From: Populus alba
Taxonomy: Eukaryota; Streptophyta; Magnoliopsida; Malpighiales; Salicaceae
Length of the DNA: 64,000 nt
Direction of reading: 5' to 3'
Assembly: GCF_005239225.2 (NCBI RefSeq)
Contig: NC_133295.1
Coordinates: 10,168,001 to 10,232,000, forward strand
Numbering within the stretch: the first letter of the stretch is position 1; every line of letters starts with the position of its first letter. The notes under the pieces were generated by a model. It made no database searches. It worked only from the letters and a program-made list of their open reading frames with translations, and was not told where the DNA came from. The translations under genes and the position numbers were made by a program. Of the stretch, positions 23,801-34,745 are shown in pieces.

Positions 23801-26800
23801 CTTATTTTGCTTGTGAACTCCAAAGAGCTGGCAATTACAGCTCTAGATGGCCAGGAGGATTATAGCCATTAAGTGAAGTTTTTTCCTTTGGTTTATGATT
23901 ATTGGCCTGCTAATATGTAACTGAATTTAGGAGCACAGCTCTAAAGTTTATTGATATGCGCCATCCTGTGTTGATGCTGGGCATGGAGAAATTTATGATG
24001 ATCGTCAACTAGAAGAAAATTATCAATTGTTGTTCTTTATTTTTCCTTTCATTTTGTTGTTTATGTTAGTATGTATATACATAGACTTTGATGTTTCATG
24101 CATGAATGCATCTTGTGCATATATTTGTCCAAAATACACTCTGTTGTGAGGAAAACAATTTTCAAGAAGGACCTTATTATAGGTGCAGATGTTTTGACAA
24201 GTTCTGAGGATTTTCAACAAGAAAGATCTTATATGGGTGAAGATGTCTTGAGATGTAGTTTTCGTTCAAACAATCTTTGTTCTCGTAGTCATGTGGCTTA
24301 TCCTATGTGGAGAATATCTCCTCTTGGATCTCAGTTCTCTTTAAGATTTTCTTATGAAATATCCCATTGTCCAACTTTGTGTTCATTGACAGGTAGTATG
24401 TCTGCAACGAACTAAAGGAAGTGCAACAAACTCTACGAGTTCACGATCTAAATCTACACAGGTTCCATCCATTTCTGAAGATAAGAATGCATCTGTAGTG
24501 GATGTTCAGGAAAATGGCATTAAGAAAGAGAGGAGTGAGGAGAAGAGCATAAATATTGAGGAAGCAACTGAGGAAGGGATAAAAAGTGTGATAAATTTTC
24601 TCAAAGATAAGATTCCTGGGTTAAAAGTAAACGTTGTGAACATTAACACTACAGAGGAAGTGATGGAGGATAGTGATTCTGTGAAGCAGTTGATGCAAGA
24701 AGATGATGACAAGACAGGGTCTAGTGAGAATTCGGAAGAACATGCCAGTGATCTAGAAGAGATTCAGCCTGATGAGGTTGCTTTGGAAGGCAGTAGTGAT
24801 TCCTCAGAAGATGGAAAAGATTTAGATATGAAGCTTTTTATTGGAGGGGTTGTACATAACAATGAAGATACTCCAAGCAAGGATGAGTATGTGCGTCTTC
24901 CAGCTGAAATTAAAGATATGGAGAGAGATTCTTTTGTACTACATGTTCAAAGAAGTCTAGATTCTAGCAGTAAAGAAAGTAAAGCATCCAAGGTGAAAGT
25001 GGCAGCTATCACAGCTAAAGGTATTTCTGAGCTTATGCCTTCAGATGTTGCAAAGGCATTTTGGGGTGCAGACAAAGTTTCTTCAAAGGTGAGATCAATG
25101 CAATAGATTCAGGTTTTGATCTTTAGACAGTTTTCATAATCCATTTACATTACATCTCCCAATTGTTATTATATAACTCAATCTTGATATAAATAGGATT
25201 ATTGGTTTCTATGGGGTACTGGACAATATTTTTCATCAGGCTTCCTCTTCAATCCTTTGGGGAAAAAACCATTGCAATGTTACTGTAAAAATTTGGTACT
25301 TGTAACTTTTAGATGCCTGTTTTCCCAACCATTCAAAAAGATATATGCTAGATTTTGCCTCACCCCTCCCCATGGTTATGTAAGATGCCGTGTCTAAACA
25401 AATTTTTTAATGTCTTGTGTGCCACATTGGAAACTTCCATTCATTTGTATTGAATATTTTGACAAGCCCTGACAATTTTTTTCAGGGACCTAAGTTGAAC
25501 CTGACACAAACTGTAAGGACAAATCTGCCTGTTATCCTTTTTTAGGAGAAAAACACCCTGTTCAAGTTAGTGGACTATTGATTTTTATTTACATTTTGCA
25601 ATAGCGCCAGAAGAAAACCTCTCCTTTTCCATAAATTTACATGAAAAACTTTACTGTGACAATGGTCACATTTTTTACTTATTGTTTCTGCATCAGAATT
25701 GTCATTCCGAATATTTTTTGCTTTTCTTTTTTCCTTAATGCTGAACGTGGATGCTATTGTCTTGGGTTAAATTCCTACCTAGTTGATAATATAGGCATAC
25801 TAACTTTTTGAACATCTCTGATCTTAACTGTAGACAATCTACTTGATTACATTGCTGTATTTTGTTTGACAAATGGTAGATCATTTTTTTTTTCTTAGGT
25901 TTCAAGAAATGTGCGTGAAATCATGAAACTTGCTGTTAGTCAGGCACAGAAGCAAAGCAGTTTATCTGAGTATACAACTTTCAGTAGAGTTACAACTTCT
26001 AATAGCAGTTTAGATCCATTTGACGGTGACTTGCTTAACACATGGTTTTCTATTTTTTTATTTAAGCAAAAAGAGATGTATATTATTATGCCATAATCTT
26101 ATGGTTGAATCGTAGGCCTATATGTTGGTGCATTTGGGCCTTATGGGACTGAGATAGTACAATTGAGGCGTAAATATGGTCATTGGAATATTGAGGATGA
26201 CCAATCCTCAGATGTGGAGTTCTTTGAGTATGTTGAGGCTGTGAAGCTAACTGGGGATCTTAATGTCCCTGCTGGCCAGGTTCGCAATTTTATTGTTTCT
26301 TGAAGTTAATACCCATCACATATGGCAGTAATGTAAAATTTTATACTAACTAATTCTCCAACTACAAAGTTTAGGTGACATTTCGTGCCAGAATTGGGAA
26401 AGGAAGTCGCAATTCCAACCGTGGGAAGTATCCAGATGAACTGGGAGTGGTATGTAGCTAGGTCTAGACCATATTTTTTATCTTTGTTGCTGTTCTCCTT
26501 TCCATTGCATTTTTTTTCTTCTCTGACAATTCTTTAAACTCAGTGTTATGGACCTTTTGATAATCATGAAAGAAAAAAAAGGACCTTTTTTTTTATATGA
26601 ATGTTGAAACAAGCAGTTCCTTGGAAGAGAACTGTTTATAGAAATAGGAACAATTATAGGCTCGGAATTTGTGAATGATGCTCACATTATTTGTCATATC
26701 ACAAACTTAGCCAGGAAAGTTAAAAGTTTCTGCAATTGTTTGTGAAATTCTATCCAGGTGGCAAGTTACAAAGGTCAAGGAAGAATAGCAGAATTTGGCT

Positions 26801-27042
26801 TCAAAAATCCACATTGGGTTGATGGTGAATTTCTTCAACTTAATGGCCGGGTAACAAAAGTTCTTTTCAAGATATTTGCTAACATTTCATCTTGAAGTTG
26901 CTTGCAGTTTTTCTTAATCCCTCTCCATTACTTCATTCAGGGCATCGGACCATACGTCAAAGGGGCAGATCTGGGTTTCCTTTATGTTGTTCCAGAACAA
27001 AGTTTCCTCGTGCTGTTTAACCGGTTGAAGCTACCAGACTAA
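20877..27042 (+). CDS. EX2: EXECUTER-family chloroplast protein, EX2-like (11 exons)
   Basis: EXECUTER proteins sit in the chloroplast and are needed for nuclear gene responses to singlet oxygen. Exons: 20877-21194, 22285-22401, 22519-22584, 23112-23218, 23290-23371, 24393-25088, 25899-26025, 26116-26279, 26375-26449, 26758-26850, 26941-27042. The total is 648 residues, about the length I recall for EX2 (651). An in-frame TAA six bases before the ATG supports the start. The first 75 residues are Ser/Asn/Arg-rich and low in acidic residues, as in a chloroplast transit peptide. Then comes [20 protein letters not shown], followed by a UVR-like segment ([17 protein letters not shown]). The GLVGWWVGY and DPFGR blocks come next, then a long acidic region in exon 6 with an [17 protein letters not shown] block. 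The C-terminal DUF3506 (SOS) domain covers exons 8-11. The [10 protein letters not shown] and [15 protein letters not shown] blocks favour EX2 over EX1. Trp604 (in HWVDGEF) aligns with the Trp of EX1 known to be oxidised by singlet oxygen. Confidence 0.88.
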
Positions 27043-27760
27043 ACCACATTTGTTGTCATCTGTCAAATGTGTCTGAAGGGAGAGTTCCTGTGTAAGCTAC
27101 GTGTGAGAAATGGAGTTTTTTCCCCCATTGCTAAGCCCTAAGATTTGAACATATAGTTTTTAAAATCTCTCGTGAGGGGCAGTTTTCGCTGTTTGCCTTT
27201 CACATATAAATTATTCTCCTTTTTTCTGTATCTTTGAGGTGTATATTGCTTTTTTACTATCAATGAAGAAAGGGACAAATACTTTTGAAGAGTTGGTATG
27301 GTGATCCAGGTGTCCAGCTCTCTTTGCCCTACCAGACAATAATGCAACCCTTTAAAAGGGATTTCTTTATGGCAATTCCAAGGACATTGTAATCTTTTCA
27401 AAGGGTTGGTATGCTTGATGCACGTAGGCTCAAGCATGCTGTGAAAGTATCAAAGAATTGTTAATGGAGAGAGCATTGATCCAATGAAGAGTCGCTGATG
27501 AAGCCATCAGCATCACTGCGCATTTCCCAAGACGTCAATTTTCAATGGAAGGAAGGCATTGAGATTTCTCATCGTATCAAAAGTTAAAAAGCAAACAATG
27601 ATGCCGGTTTTCTTTTGTTATTCTAGGTATTAAAGTAGACTCCTTGTAAAGAAAAAGGTGTGACTAATGCTCATAATTTAGAGAGAGAGATTTGATGCTT
27701 TTCTTGTGGCTTTTGGAGTATATTCTCATGAACCAATTGGTTTATTGATTGTACCAAGAA
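27043..27760 (+). other. 3' UTR and flank of the EXECUTER gene
   Basis: Mixed-composition sequence with no continuing frame, as expected for a 3' untranslated region and its downstream flank. The antisense ORF across 27138-27437 has no recognisable content. Confidence 0.45.
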
Positions 27761-29345
27761 ATGTGTTAAAGCGAAAATTGTTTGATTTGAATTTAATTGA
27801 TAAATAAATTGATTTCAAGAAATAAAATTTTAATAATTTTATTTTTATATTATTTTCATTATCCTCATTTTATTTTTTAAAGATCTTTTAAAAAAAAATT
27901 AGCAGAATAGATATTTTAGAAACGATAATTTTAATATTAAATTTCTCTTATTTGGAATTGTAAATAAGAGGAGTTGATTTTTAATTTATTTTTAGAAATT
28001 AAATTTCATTTAAAATTTAATTTTAAACCTTATAAAATGAATTCAATTTAAAAAAATCCAAATATTATGTATAAATTTCTTCTCACGATTGTTTTTGTAC
28101 GCGTACAGTTACTGGGGGCGTGACAAGCAAGTAAGTGTAATAAAATATAAAAGACAAAAAAAAAAAAAAAGCGAGAAGTGATGCCTTCAGCCGAAGGAAA
28201 GCCCACTCTCAAAGAAATGCTGAAGAACATTCCTTTTGTCCCCTACATAAAAGTTTTCATTGAAAGCCCTCAACCAAATTTAATATTATAGTATTAAATT
28301 CAATTCTATACCTTATTTAAATTTAATTAATAATTTATTATATTTTTATGTTTAAAATAAAATATTAAACTATATAATTAAGTTTAATTATTTTATTTGA
28401 AATTCCAATAAAAATAAATTGAAATAGCAATCGTTTTGTTAGAAGGACCCTTATAAATTGAATCAGCACTCTTGAATTTTCTTGCGGTATCAAAGAAAAG
28501 TAAATATAATGATATGAAGATGTTTCCACATATTATAGAAAAAAGTATAATAATATTTGAGAGAAAGAGTTTCTAAAAATATGTATGTAAATATATGGAG
28601 AATGAAAAAAGTGTGAATCATTTACTTAAATAATTTATTAGGTATTTTAATCATTAATAATAGATAAATATTTTTTATACATACATTAATGAAAAATAAA
28701 TATTTCTTACACGAACATTAATGAGATTGAGAGGTGATAAATCATCAAAGATTTGTTTATGCATTTAAAAGTATAGGGAAAGTAGGACCCAAAATATTAA
28801 AATATCTTGAGAGATTCTTTTTATTTTACTCAATAAATCTTATGTGTATTAATTTTTATTTTGAATTGATTTTAATAAATAAATTCATTAAATACAACCA
28901 AGTAAATAATTCATATTACGATATTAAATATCTTGATTTGTTTTTGTCATTCAGTTTTTCTAATGTTGTTTTTGTTTAAGAAAAATGTTATAAAGCCAAA
29001 AATGGATTTTTTGAGGTGTCTTTTCTCTCTCTTTTTTTTTTTTATTAAACTTGACTATTTTTCATATATTTTTTTTCCTCGTAATGTGAAAAATATAGTT
29101 TCAAAGAAAATTCATTTATTAAACTTTATAAAGTCTATGGACATATTCACAGGTTTTGCTAGTTGATATAATTTTCAGATTTGATGAGTTTAATCTTTTT
29201 TTTAATTATTTTTTTTCAACATTTCATTATTGGGTTGATATTTGATTTTGTGATAGTTTATTTTTGTTATCATATAGATAAATAAAAAATAATTTTGAAA
29301 ATAATAAATTATAATCTCACTAAAGTCCATAACCCGGTTCATAGG
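27761..29345. other. A+T-rich intergenic DNA
   Basis: Very A+T-rich. No gene, RNA or clear repeat was recognised. The short ORFs here are of random composition. Confidence 0.45.
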
Positions 29346-29353
29346 TTTGGTGT

Positions 29354-29564
29354 GGGTGTTTGGGAGTGTGGTAGAAGTTGCTTTTCAAATAGCTTTTCGT
29401 GCTGAAAAGCATGCCAATAATATTTTTTTTTTATTTTTTAAAAATTATTTTTGATATCAGCACATCAAAGCGATCCAAAAAGTACAAACCGCACTCAATT
29501 TTAGCGAAAAAAAAAATTTAAAATTTTTCGAAAAGCAGGTTCAACCGCAGTGCCAAACAGACAC
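29354..29564 (-). mobile_element. hAT-like MITE, second copy (inverted relative to the first)
   Basis: Starts GGGTGTTTGGGAGTGTGGTAG and ends with the inverted counterpart of GTGTCTGTTTGGCACTGCGG. Its inner sequence (CTTTTCGTGCTGAAAAGCAT, then GCACTCAATTTTAGCG) is the reverse complement of the copy at 18698-18907, and the length is nearly the same. No convincing target duplication was seen. Confidence 0.7.
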
Positions 29565-30150
29565 TAGTCCAAGTTATCCCAGTTTATAAGTTTGACAAGT
29601 TCATCCACTGGTCGAATATGTTTTTTTTTTTATCCTTTAATTGTTTTTATTTTTTCTTTCTTAATTTTATCCTTTAATATTGAAATGATTAAGAAATAAA
29701 CTGCACGATTTATTTTTGGTTGGGTTTTATAAAGTTATTATTGTCTTAAATAAGTTTTTATTTTTAGTTTAGTGCTCAATTTTGTGGACTTGTATTTTTA
29801 TCATATAATTAAAAAAAATAGTTTATAAAAAAGTTATTAAACTCAATAGAATTCGTGACACAAGTCGTTGGAAGACTAAAATCAATTTAATTTGTCATTA
29901 TCACAATAATTTTTTTAAAAAACAATTATTATTTTGAAGTTTTTTTTTTAAATTCAAGTCATGTTTTTTTTCAAGATTGTATTTAAACTCATAAAATTAA
30001 TCAATTTAATTTTAATTAACTCCATAAACTTGAGTTAGAAAAAAAAATATCTAATTTTAATATTAACCCATTAAATAAGATTTAATTACACAATCAAGGA
30101 ATTTTCTCACTCTTTTTTTTTTTTTTTTTTAAATTAGGCTGACGTACTGG
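29565..30150. other. A+T-rich repeat-like DNA
   Basis: Continues the composition of the T-rich dispersed family (ATTTTATCCTTTAATATTGA near 29665) but with too few landmarks for a firm assignment. No gene was seen. Confidence 0.3.
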
Positions 30151-30181
30151 TGTGTATAATAAATAAATTATGTCTCCCTGT

Positions 30182-30310
30182 CCACGTGGAATCGTCGTGT
30201 GCGATATCTTACGTGGAATCTCAGTCTCTTATGTTTTATGTTTTATTTTACTATACTATATGCCTCGCAATACGTGAACAAAGCTCTTCTCTTCATAAAA
30301 CGCCACGTGT
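30182..30310 (+). promoter_or_regulatory. Cluster of four ACGT (G-box/ABRE-like) sites
   Basis: CCACGTGG at 30182-30189, TACGTGG at 30210-30216, TACGTGA at 30271-30277 and CCACGTGT at 30303-30310. Four ACGTG cores in 130 bases is dense for this A+T-rich DNA. bZIP and bHLH factors bind such sites. The nearest downstream gene is the CASP-like gene, 1.3 kb away, with a transposon in between, so the regulated gene is uncertain. Confidence 0.55.
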
Positions 30311-30897
30311 ACACGGTCCCTGCAAAAGCAAAAACACAAACTTCTCTCCCATTTTAAAGCCTCCTCCTTTTCAAACTTTCTTTAGGCAAACCTGAAAACA
30401 AATCCCCTTACTATGGACCTTGTCTCCAATGATCCTCCAATTAATGTTTTTTCTCATTTAAGTCCTCAAAGACTAAAGAATTCTCTATTAAATCTTCATC
30501 TAAAAATATTCACCTATTTTTAAAATAAGAGAGTCAATTTCCCTATAAAATAATAATACTAATCTTGTTAGAAATTGATATTTATTAATATTATTGAATT
30601 CTTTCTTTATACAAAATTATTTATTAAAGCAATTGAGAATCCTCTGTCTATTAAAAAAGATTTTTTGCAAATACTTGACTCCCGCATCAAGCTACAATGC
30701 ACTATCCCTTCCCTCCAAGCTATCACTTAACTTGGTTTTCTACATCAAGCTACCATCCATTTTAATTAAAAAGAATTGATCAGATTACAAGAATTAAATA
30801 ATTAATCTATTATTCAATCATGTAAACCTTATTAACAAAAATAAATAAATTAAGTTGTTGTTAAATGATAATACTAATTTTGTTAGAACTTGATAAT
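30311..30897. other. Intergenic DNA, possible old promoter/leader
   Basis: 30311-30420 looks like a plant leader (C-rich, few T runs) and is followed by an ATG at 30413 with only about 36 codons before a stop. The rest is A+T-rich. A segment containing AATACTAAT, CTTGTTAGAAATTGATA (about 30550-30580) is repeated with changes at 30868-30897, directly against the next element. Confidence 0.35.
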
Positions 30898-31290
30898 TAG
30901 GGGTGATTATTTTCAATTCAGTTTGGTTTTTATAAAAAAAAAATAACAAAACCAAATTTAAAAAAAAAAAACTGAAACCGGTTCAAATCAACCGTTTCAA
31001 TTCGGTTTGGTTCAGTTTCAAAAACCAGTTCAAAATGGTTTTGCTTGGTTTTTTCTCGGTTTAGCTCAATTTTTTTAGTTTTGCTTGATTTTTTTTCTAG
31101 TTTTTTTCGGTTTGGATTCGGTTCGGTTTTTTCAGTTTCTGACTTATAAAACCAAAACCGAATTGAACTAGTCGTTTTTTTCAAAATTCTAATCAATTTA
31201 ATCGGTTTTTTTTCACGGTTCGGTTTCTTTAGTTAATTTTTTTTTATTTTCTCGGTTTAATTGATTTTTTAGTTTTTTTATTAACCCCTA
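30898..31290. mobile_element. hAT-like non-autonomous element, 393 bp, built of GGTT(C/T)GGTTT motifs
   Basis: The ends are inverted: TAGGGGTGA on the left, and on the right TTAACCCCTA, whose reverse complement is TAGGGGTTAA. The flanks TTGATAAT (30890-30897) and TTGATAAA (31291-31298) match at 7 of 8 positions, as expected for a hAT insertion. The inside is full of (C)GGTTTGGTT, CGGTTCGGTTTT and AAAACCGAA motifs that can pair with one another. It encodes nothing; the antisense PNR/TEPN-rich ORF is a by-product of the repeats. Confidence 0.65.
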
Positions 31291-31636
31291 TTGATAAATT
31301 ATTAATAACACATAGGACTACATAAATCTCCTCTCTTTTCTTGTCATTATTCTCGTTTGTTATTTGTTTAAATCCAATATATAATTGTTATGAGAACCAA
31401 AAACATGGTTGAAGTTCAATTGAGGATCTCTAAGATTCTTGAGATAATGAATTGTTTGGAGACCAATAGACACAAAGTATATAGTTGGGGGACTGTTTGG
31501 ACATTTGCCCACTCTCTCCCTCACTCTCAAACAATACAATACACTACAGAGAAACACACACAGAGAGTATATAAAATTAAATTCGTCTCCCACTAAACTC
31601 CGCGAATTGAACACCCAAACCAAATCCGGAAAAAAA
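31291..31636 (+). promoter_or_regulatory. Proximal promoter and leader of the CASP-like gene
   Basis: Only about 350 bases separate the transposon from the start codon. The last 130 bases (CTCTCTCCCTCACTCTC at about 31513, GAGAGTATATAAA at about 31563) look like a leader region. TATATAAA at 31568-31575 could be a TATA box, but it would leave a leader of only about 35 bases. Confidence 0.4.
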
Positions 31637-33424
31637 ATGGAAACAGCGAGATCCGATTCCAAGCCAAAAACCCAAGTCCCACGATCCTCTTCTTCAAACT
31701 CCGACTCACAATCCCACTCTCCTCACCATTTCCAATCCCCTCTCCGATCCGACCATGGCGACCCTCTCGAAAGCCCTCCCTACGCTTCTCCCTTTGCTTC
31801 CCCTGAAAAATCACTATCTCCGCTCCAAAACTCCATGGCCGTCGTTGCCGCTGACACCCACAAGTCTACTCAGTACTCCCCCGCACTTTCCTCTTTCCCG
31901 CCAGATAACCTCTCTGCGCCTCCTGAGCTGGTGCTGAACAAGGTGTCGAGGGAGAGAGTGGCAGATGGGGTGGTGAGGAAGGTGGGGACGGCGTCGTTGG
32001 CGAGGAGGTCGAGGAAAGAAGAGAAGATGAGGACTGGTGAATTAGGGTTTAGGGTTAGTGAGATTATCATGTGTTTGATATCTTTTGCTGTTATGGCTGC
32101 TGATAAGACTCAGGGATGGAGTGGTGATTCCTTTTATAGATATATAGAGTATAGGTAGGCAGTGATGATTAATTGCTAATTTTTAATGTTTGTGTTATTT
32201 ATTTTATTTTAAAGAATAACAATTAATGCAGGTATTGTTTGGCCGTGAATGTGATTGGGTTTGCGTATGCTGGATTTCAAGCTTATGATTTAAGCTATCA
32301 GTTAGCCACCGGGAAACATGTGATTCGACACCATCTTCGTCATCATTTTAATTTCTTCATGGATCAGGTAATTGATTTATGTTTAATTTTTATCTGTTTA
32401 TACTAACTGTGCTATGCTAGTCACCGTCGGTAGCATTTCATCTCATGGCTTAATTACAATTGGTGATTATCTGGTTCCTGGAAGAGAGTGGATTAATTTG
32501 GCTGATGATGCTATCAATAATCTGTTAGTGTCAATTTTTTAGTGCGCAATCATAGTCCCTGTATTTTCCGCTTGTGAACACAATTTCAAGGCATGAATCC
32601 TTAGAGCAACCACTAAATGTAGGACTTTTTCCGGATTTCTTTTCCTGAGGACCATTATTGTGAATGTTCGTTTGTCTCTCCACAACTCACATGGTGGGTT
32701 CACCTGAATAGTCTTTGTGCATGACTGGTAGCAACAGAGTTCTCAACTCGGCAAGTCCACATTGATATTTCCTCTGGCAAATAAACTTGTGTTGGTCACA
32801 GGAATTGAAGTAGAATGGTGAGTCGGGGCTATTCAGGAAACTGAGTGTGACCTTTGATCTCCCCATTCAAGATTCAATCTACCCATCGCAATTCACTTGA
32901 AGTCTATGTTTCTTGGGTTTCCATGGCTTCTAGTTGACAAGAGATCCATTCTACTTTTACCACTACCAATTTCACGAACATCAAACCTCAAATGACTTGT
33001 ATGGTTTTCAGCTAATTTGGGAGGCCTGAATTAAGAGTGTAGATGTAGTTTACATCCTTTGGAACAAATGAAAATACAACCATGCACGATCAATTGTTTT
33101 TCACTTTAGTTTTTGGATACTTACAGTCAACACAAGTAAGCATGACGGTTTTTTCCCCTTCTGGTTTATTGATACTGAAAGTGAATTGTGTTTTATTTAT
33201 TTTTTATTTTTTTGGGTTCAAACTGGCAGATACTAGCATATCTTCTGGTATCAGCATCCTCTTCAGCAGCCACTCGGGTTGATGACTGGCAATCTAACTG
33301 GGGCAAAGATGAGTTCACAGAGATGGCAACTGCTTCGGTTGTCATGGCCTTCCTGGCTTTTATTGCCTATGCCGGTAGCTCCATTATATCTGGTTACAAT
33401 CTTTATAACCGGGACGCAATATGA
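31637..33424 (+). CDS. CASPL4A: CASP-like membrane protein, subgroup 4A (3 exons)
   Basis: CASP-like proteins are four-helix plasma-membrane proteins related to the Casparian strip scaffold proteins; the role of most CASPL members is unknown. Exons 31637-32154, 32232-32367 and 33230-33424 give 282 residues. The first 125 or so are Ser/Pro-rich and disordered-looking, as is usual in subgroup 4A. Helix 1 follows the conserved Arg in FRVSEIIMCLISFAVMAA; helix 2 is CLAVNVIGFAYAGFQAY; helix 3 starts with the conserved Asp in FFMDQILAYLLVSASSSAAT; helix 4 is ASVVMAFLAFIAYAGSSIIS. The Arg and Asp are the two charged residues typical of the MARVEL/CASP fold. The ATG at 31637 was chosen because it begins the family-like Ser/Pro region; an in-frame ATG at 31505 would place leader-like sequence in the protein. 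Confidence 0.87.
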
Positions 33425-34140
33425 TGGCATTCACATATTATATTCAAGGTTATGGAGAAAGAAAAAAGAAAAAGTCACATGCAATTTTTTCTTTTTAATG
33501 TTGTATAGAGACAAATTAATAGTATGTTTATCCCTTTTACATTTTTTTTTCCACTGTTGAGGAAAATGTAAACTATGTATTTGGATATCTGGATTCTGGA
33601 GTATATGAGACTATTTCTACCATCCCGTCTATGGCCTTGTTTGACATAATTCGAGGGTCTCTCATCGTCTGTTTGCCACCTCCAGGCGACTGCTAGATAG
33701 CTCATGAATAGGCTTACAATGATTTGCAAAATAATCTTTAGTGGGTGGTTCTTCATTATTTCTTCTTCTTCTTCTTCTGATGACGACTAAATTTTCATTA
33801 ATACTCATCAATCATCCATGTTTCCCGAAGGAACAAAGCCTAGGAAGTAGGCTTTAGCAAGAGGTTAGCTGGTGACCATTCTTTTGGTCTTATGAACAAC
33901 TTCAGATCTGCACTGCTATAGGCTCTAGCCCTTCCCTTGCCTTATGGCAAATATCAAGATGGGAAAAAAAAAAACAACGATTGTAGCACTTTGGGCCAAT
34001 TCGTAAGGCTTGATTTGGGGAGCTCATCAAAAACTTTTTCTCTTAGGCCCGTGGACAACGCTTCCCCAAGAACTTATAACTTGGTGCAGCAACAATCAAA
34101 TTAGTTTGAGTAGCTCTAGAGTTTCCAAGAAACGCCGAGA
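33425..34140 (+). other. 3' UTR and flank of the CASP-like gene
   Basis: A transcript-like segment to about 33800, ending near a (TTC)n tract at 33759-33778, then unremarkable sequence. No further gene was seen. Confidence 0.4.
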
Positions 34141-34261
34141 AGTCTGATTTTGTTGTTTTTTAAAAAGTATTTTTAAAAAAATATTAAAATAATATTTTTA
34201 TTATTTTATTAAAATTTATTTTTGATATCCATATATCAAGACAATAAAAAATAAAAACATA

Positions 34262-34745
34262 AAATTTATACATCAACAATGCAATTATTTCTCATCATCT
34301 ACCAATATCAATGCAATCAATATTTTCTCATCATTTACTAACATTAACACAAGAAATTATTTATCGTATTTACCAACATCAACATAAGCAATCATTTACC
34401 AACATTTATCAATATTTAAAAAATTGAACATCAACACAAGCAATTAATTCTTATCATTTACCAATATCAACACAAGAAATTTTTACTGGAACATTTACTA
34501 ACATCAACGCAATCAATTATTTAGTATACATGTACATATACAAAAAATTAAACATCAGTGCAGGCAATTAATTCTCATCATTTATCAACATCAACGCAAG
34601 CAATATTTTTTGGAACATTTACCAATATCATCACAAACAATTATTTCCCAACATTTATCAATATCCAAAAAATCAAACATCAACACAAGCAATTAATCCT
34701 CATCATTTTCCAATATTAATGCAAATCAATTATTTCTTTCTCATA
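34262..34745. repeat. Degenerate minisatellite with 124-bp higher-order period
   Basis: The short motif (A)CATTTACCAA(C/T)ATCAAC, then (A)CAAGCAATTA, recurs about every 40 bases. Above that is a longer unit: AAAAAATTGAACATCAAC at 34418, AAAAAATTAAACATCAG at 34542 and AAAAAATCAAACATCAAC at 34667, spaced 124 and 125 bases. Copies differ by many substitutions, so the array is old. Confidence 0.8.

Noticed and set aside
24098..24415. Upstream extension of EXECUTER exon 6 to include the ORF before 24393
   Set aside because: The acceptor AG at 24391-24392 joins exon 5 in phase and gives the family-typical [11 protein letters not shown]; the longer frame reads as non-conserved intron sequence.
30930..31196. 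Antisense ORF rich in Pro-Asn-Arg/Thr-Glu motifs as a repeat protein
   Set aside because: It is the translation of the GGTT(C/T)GGTTT motifs of a small transposon-like element and has no start context or neighbours.
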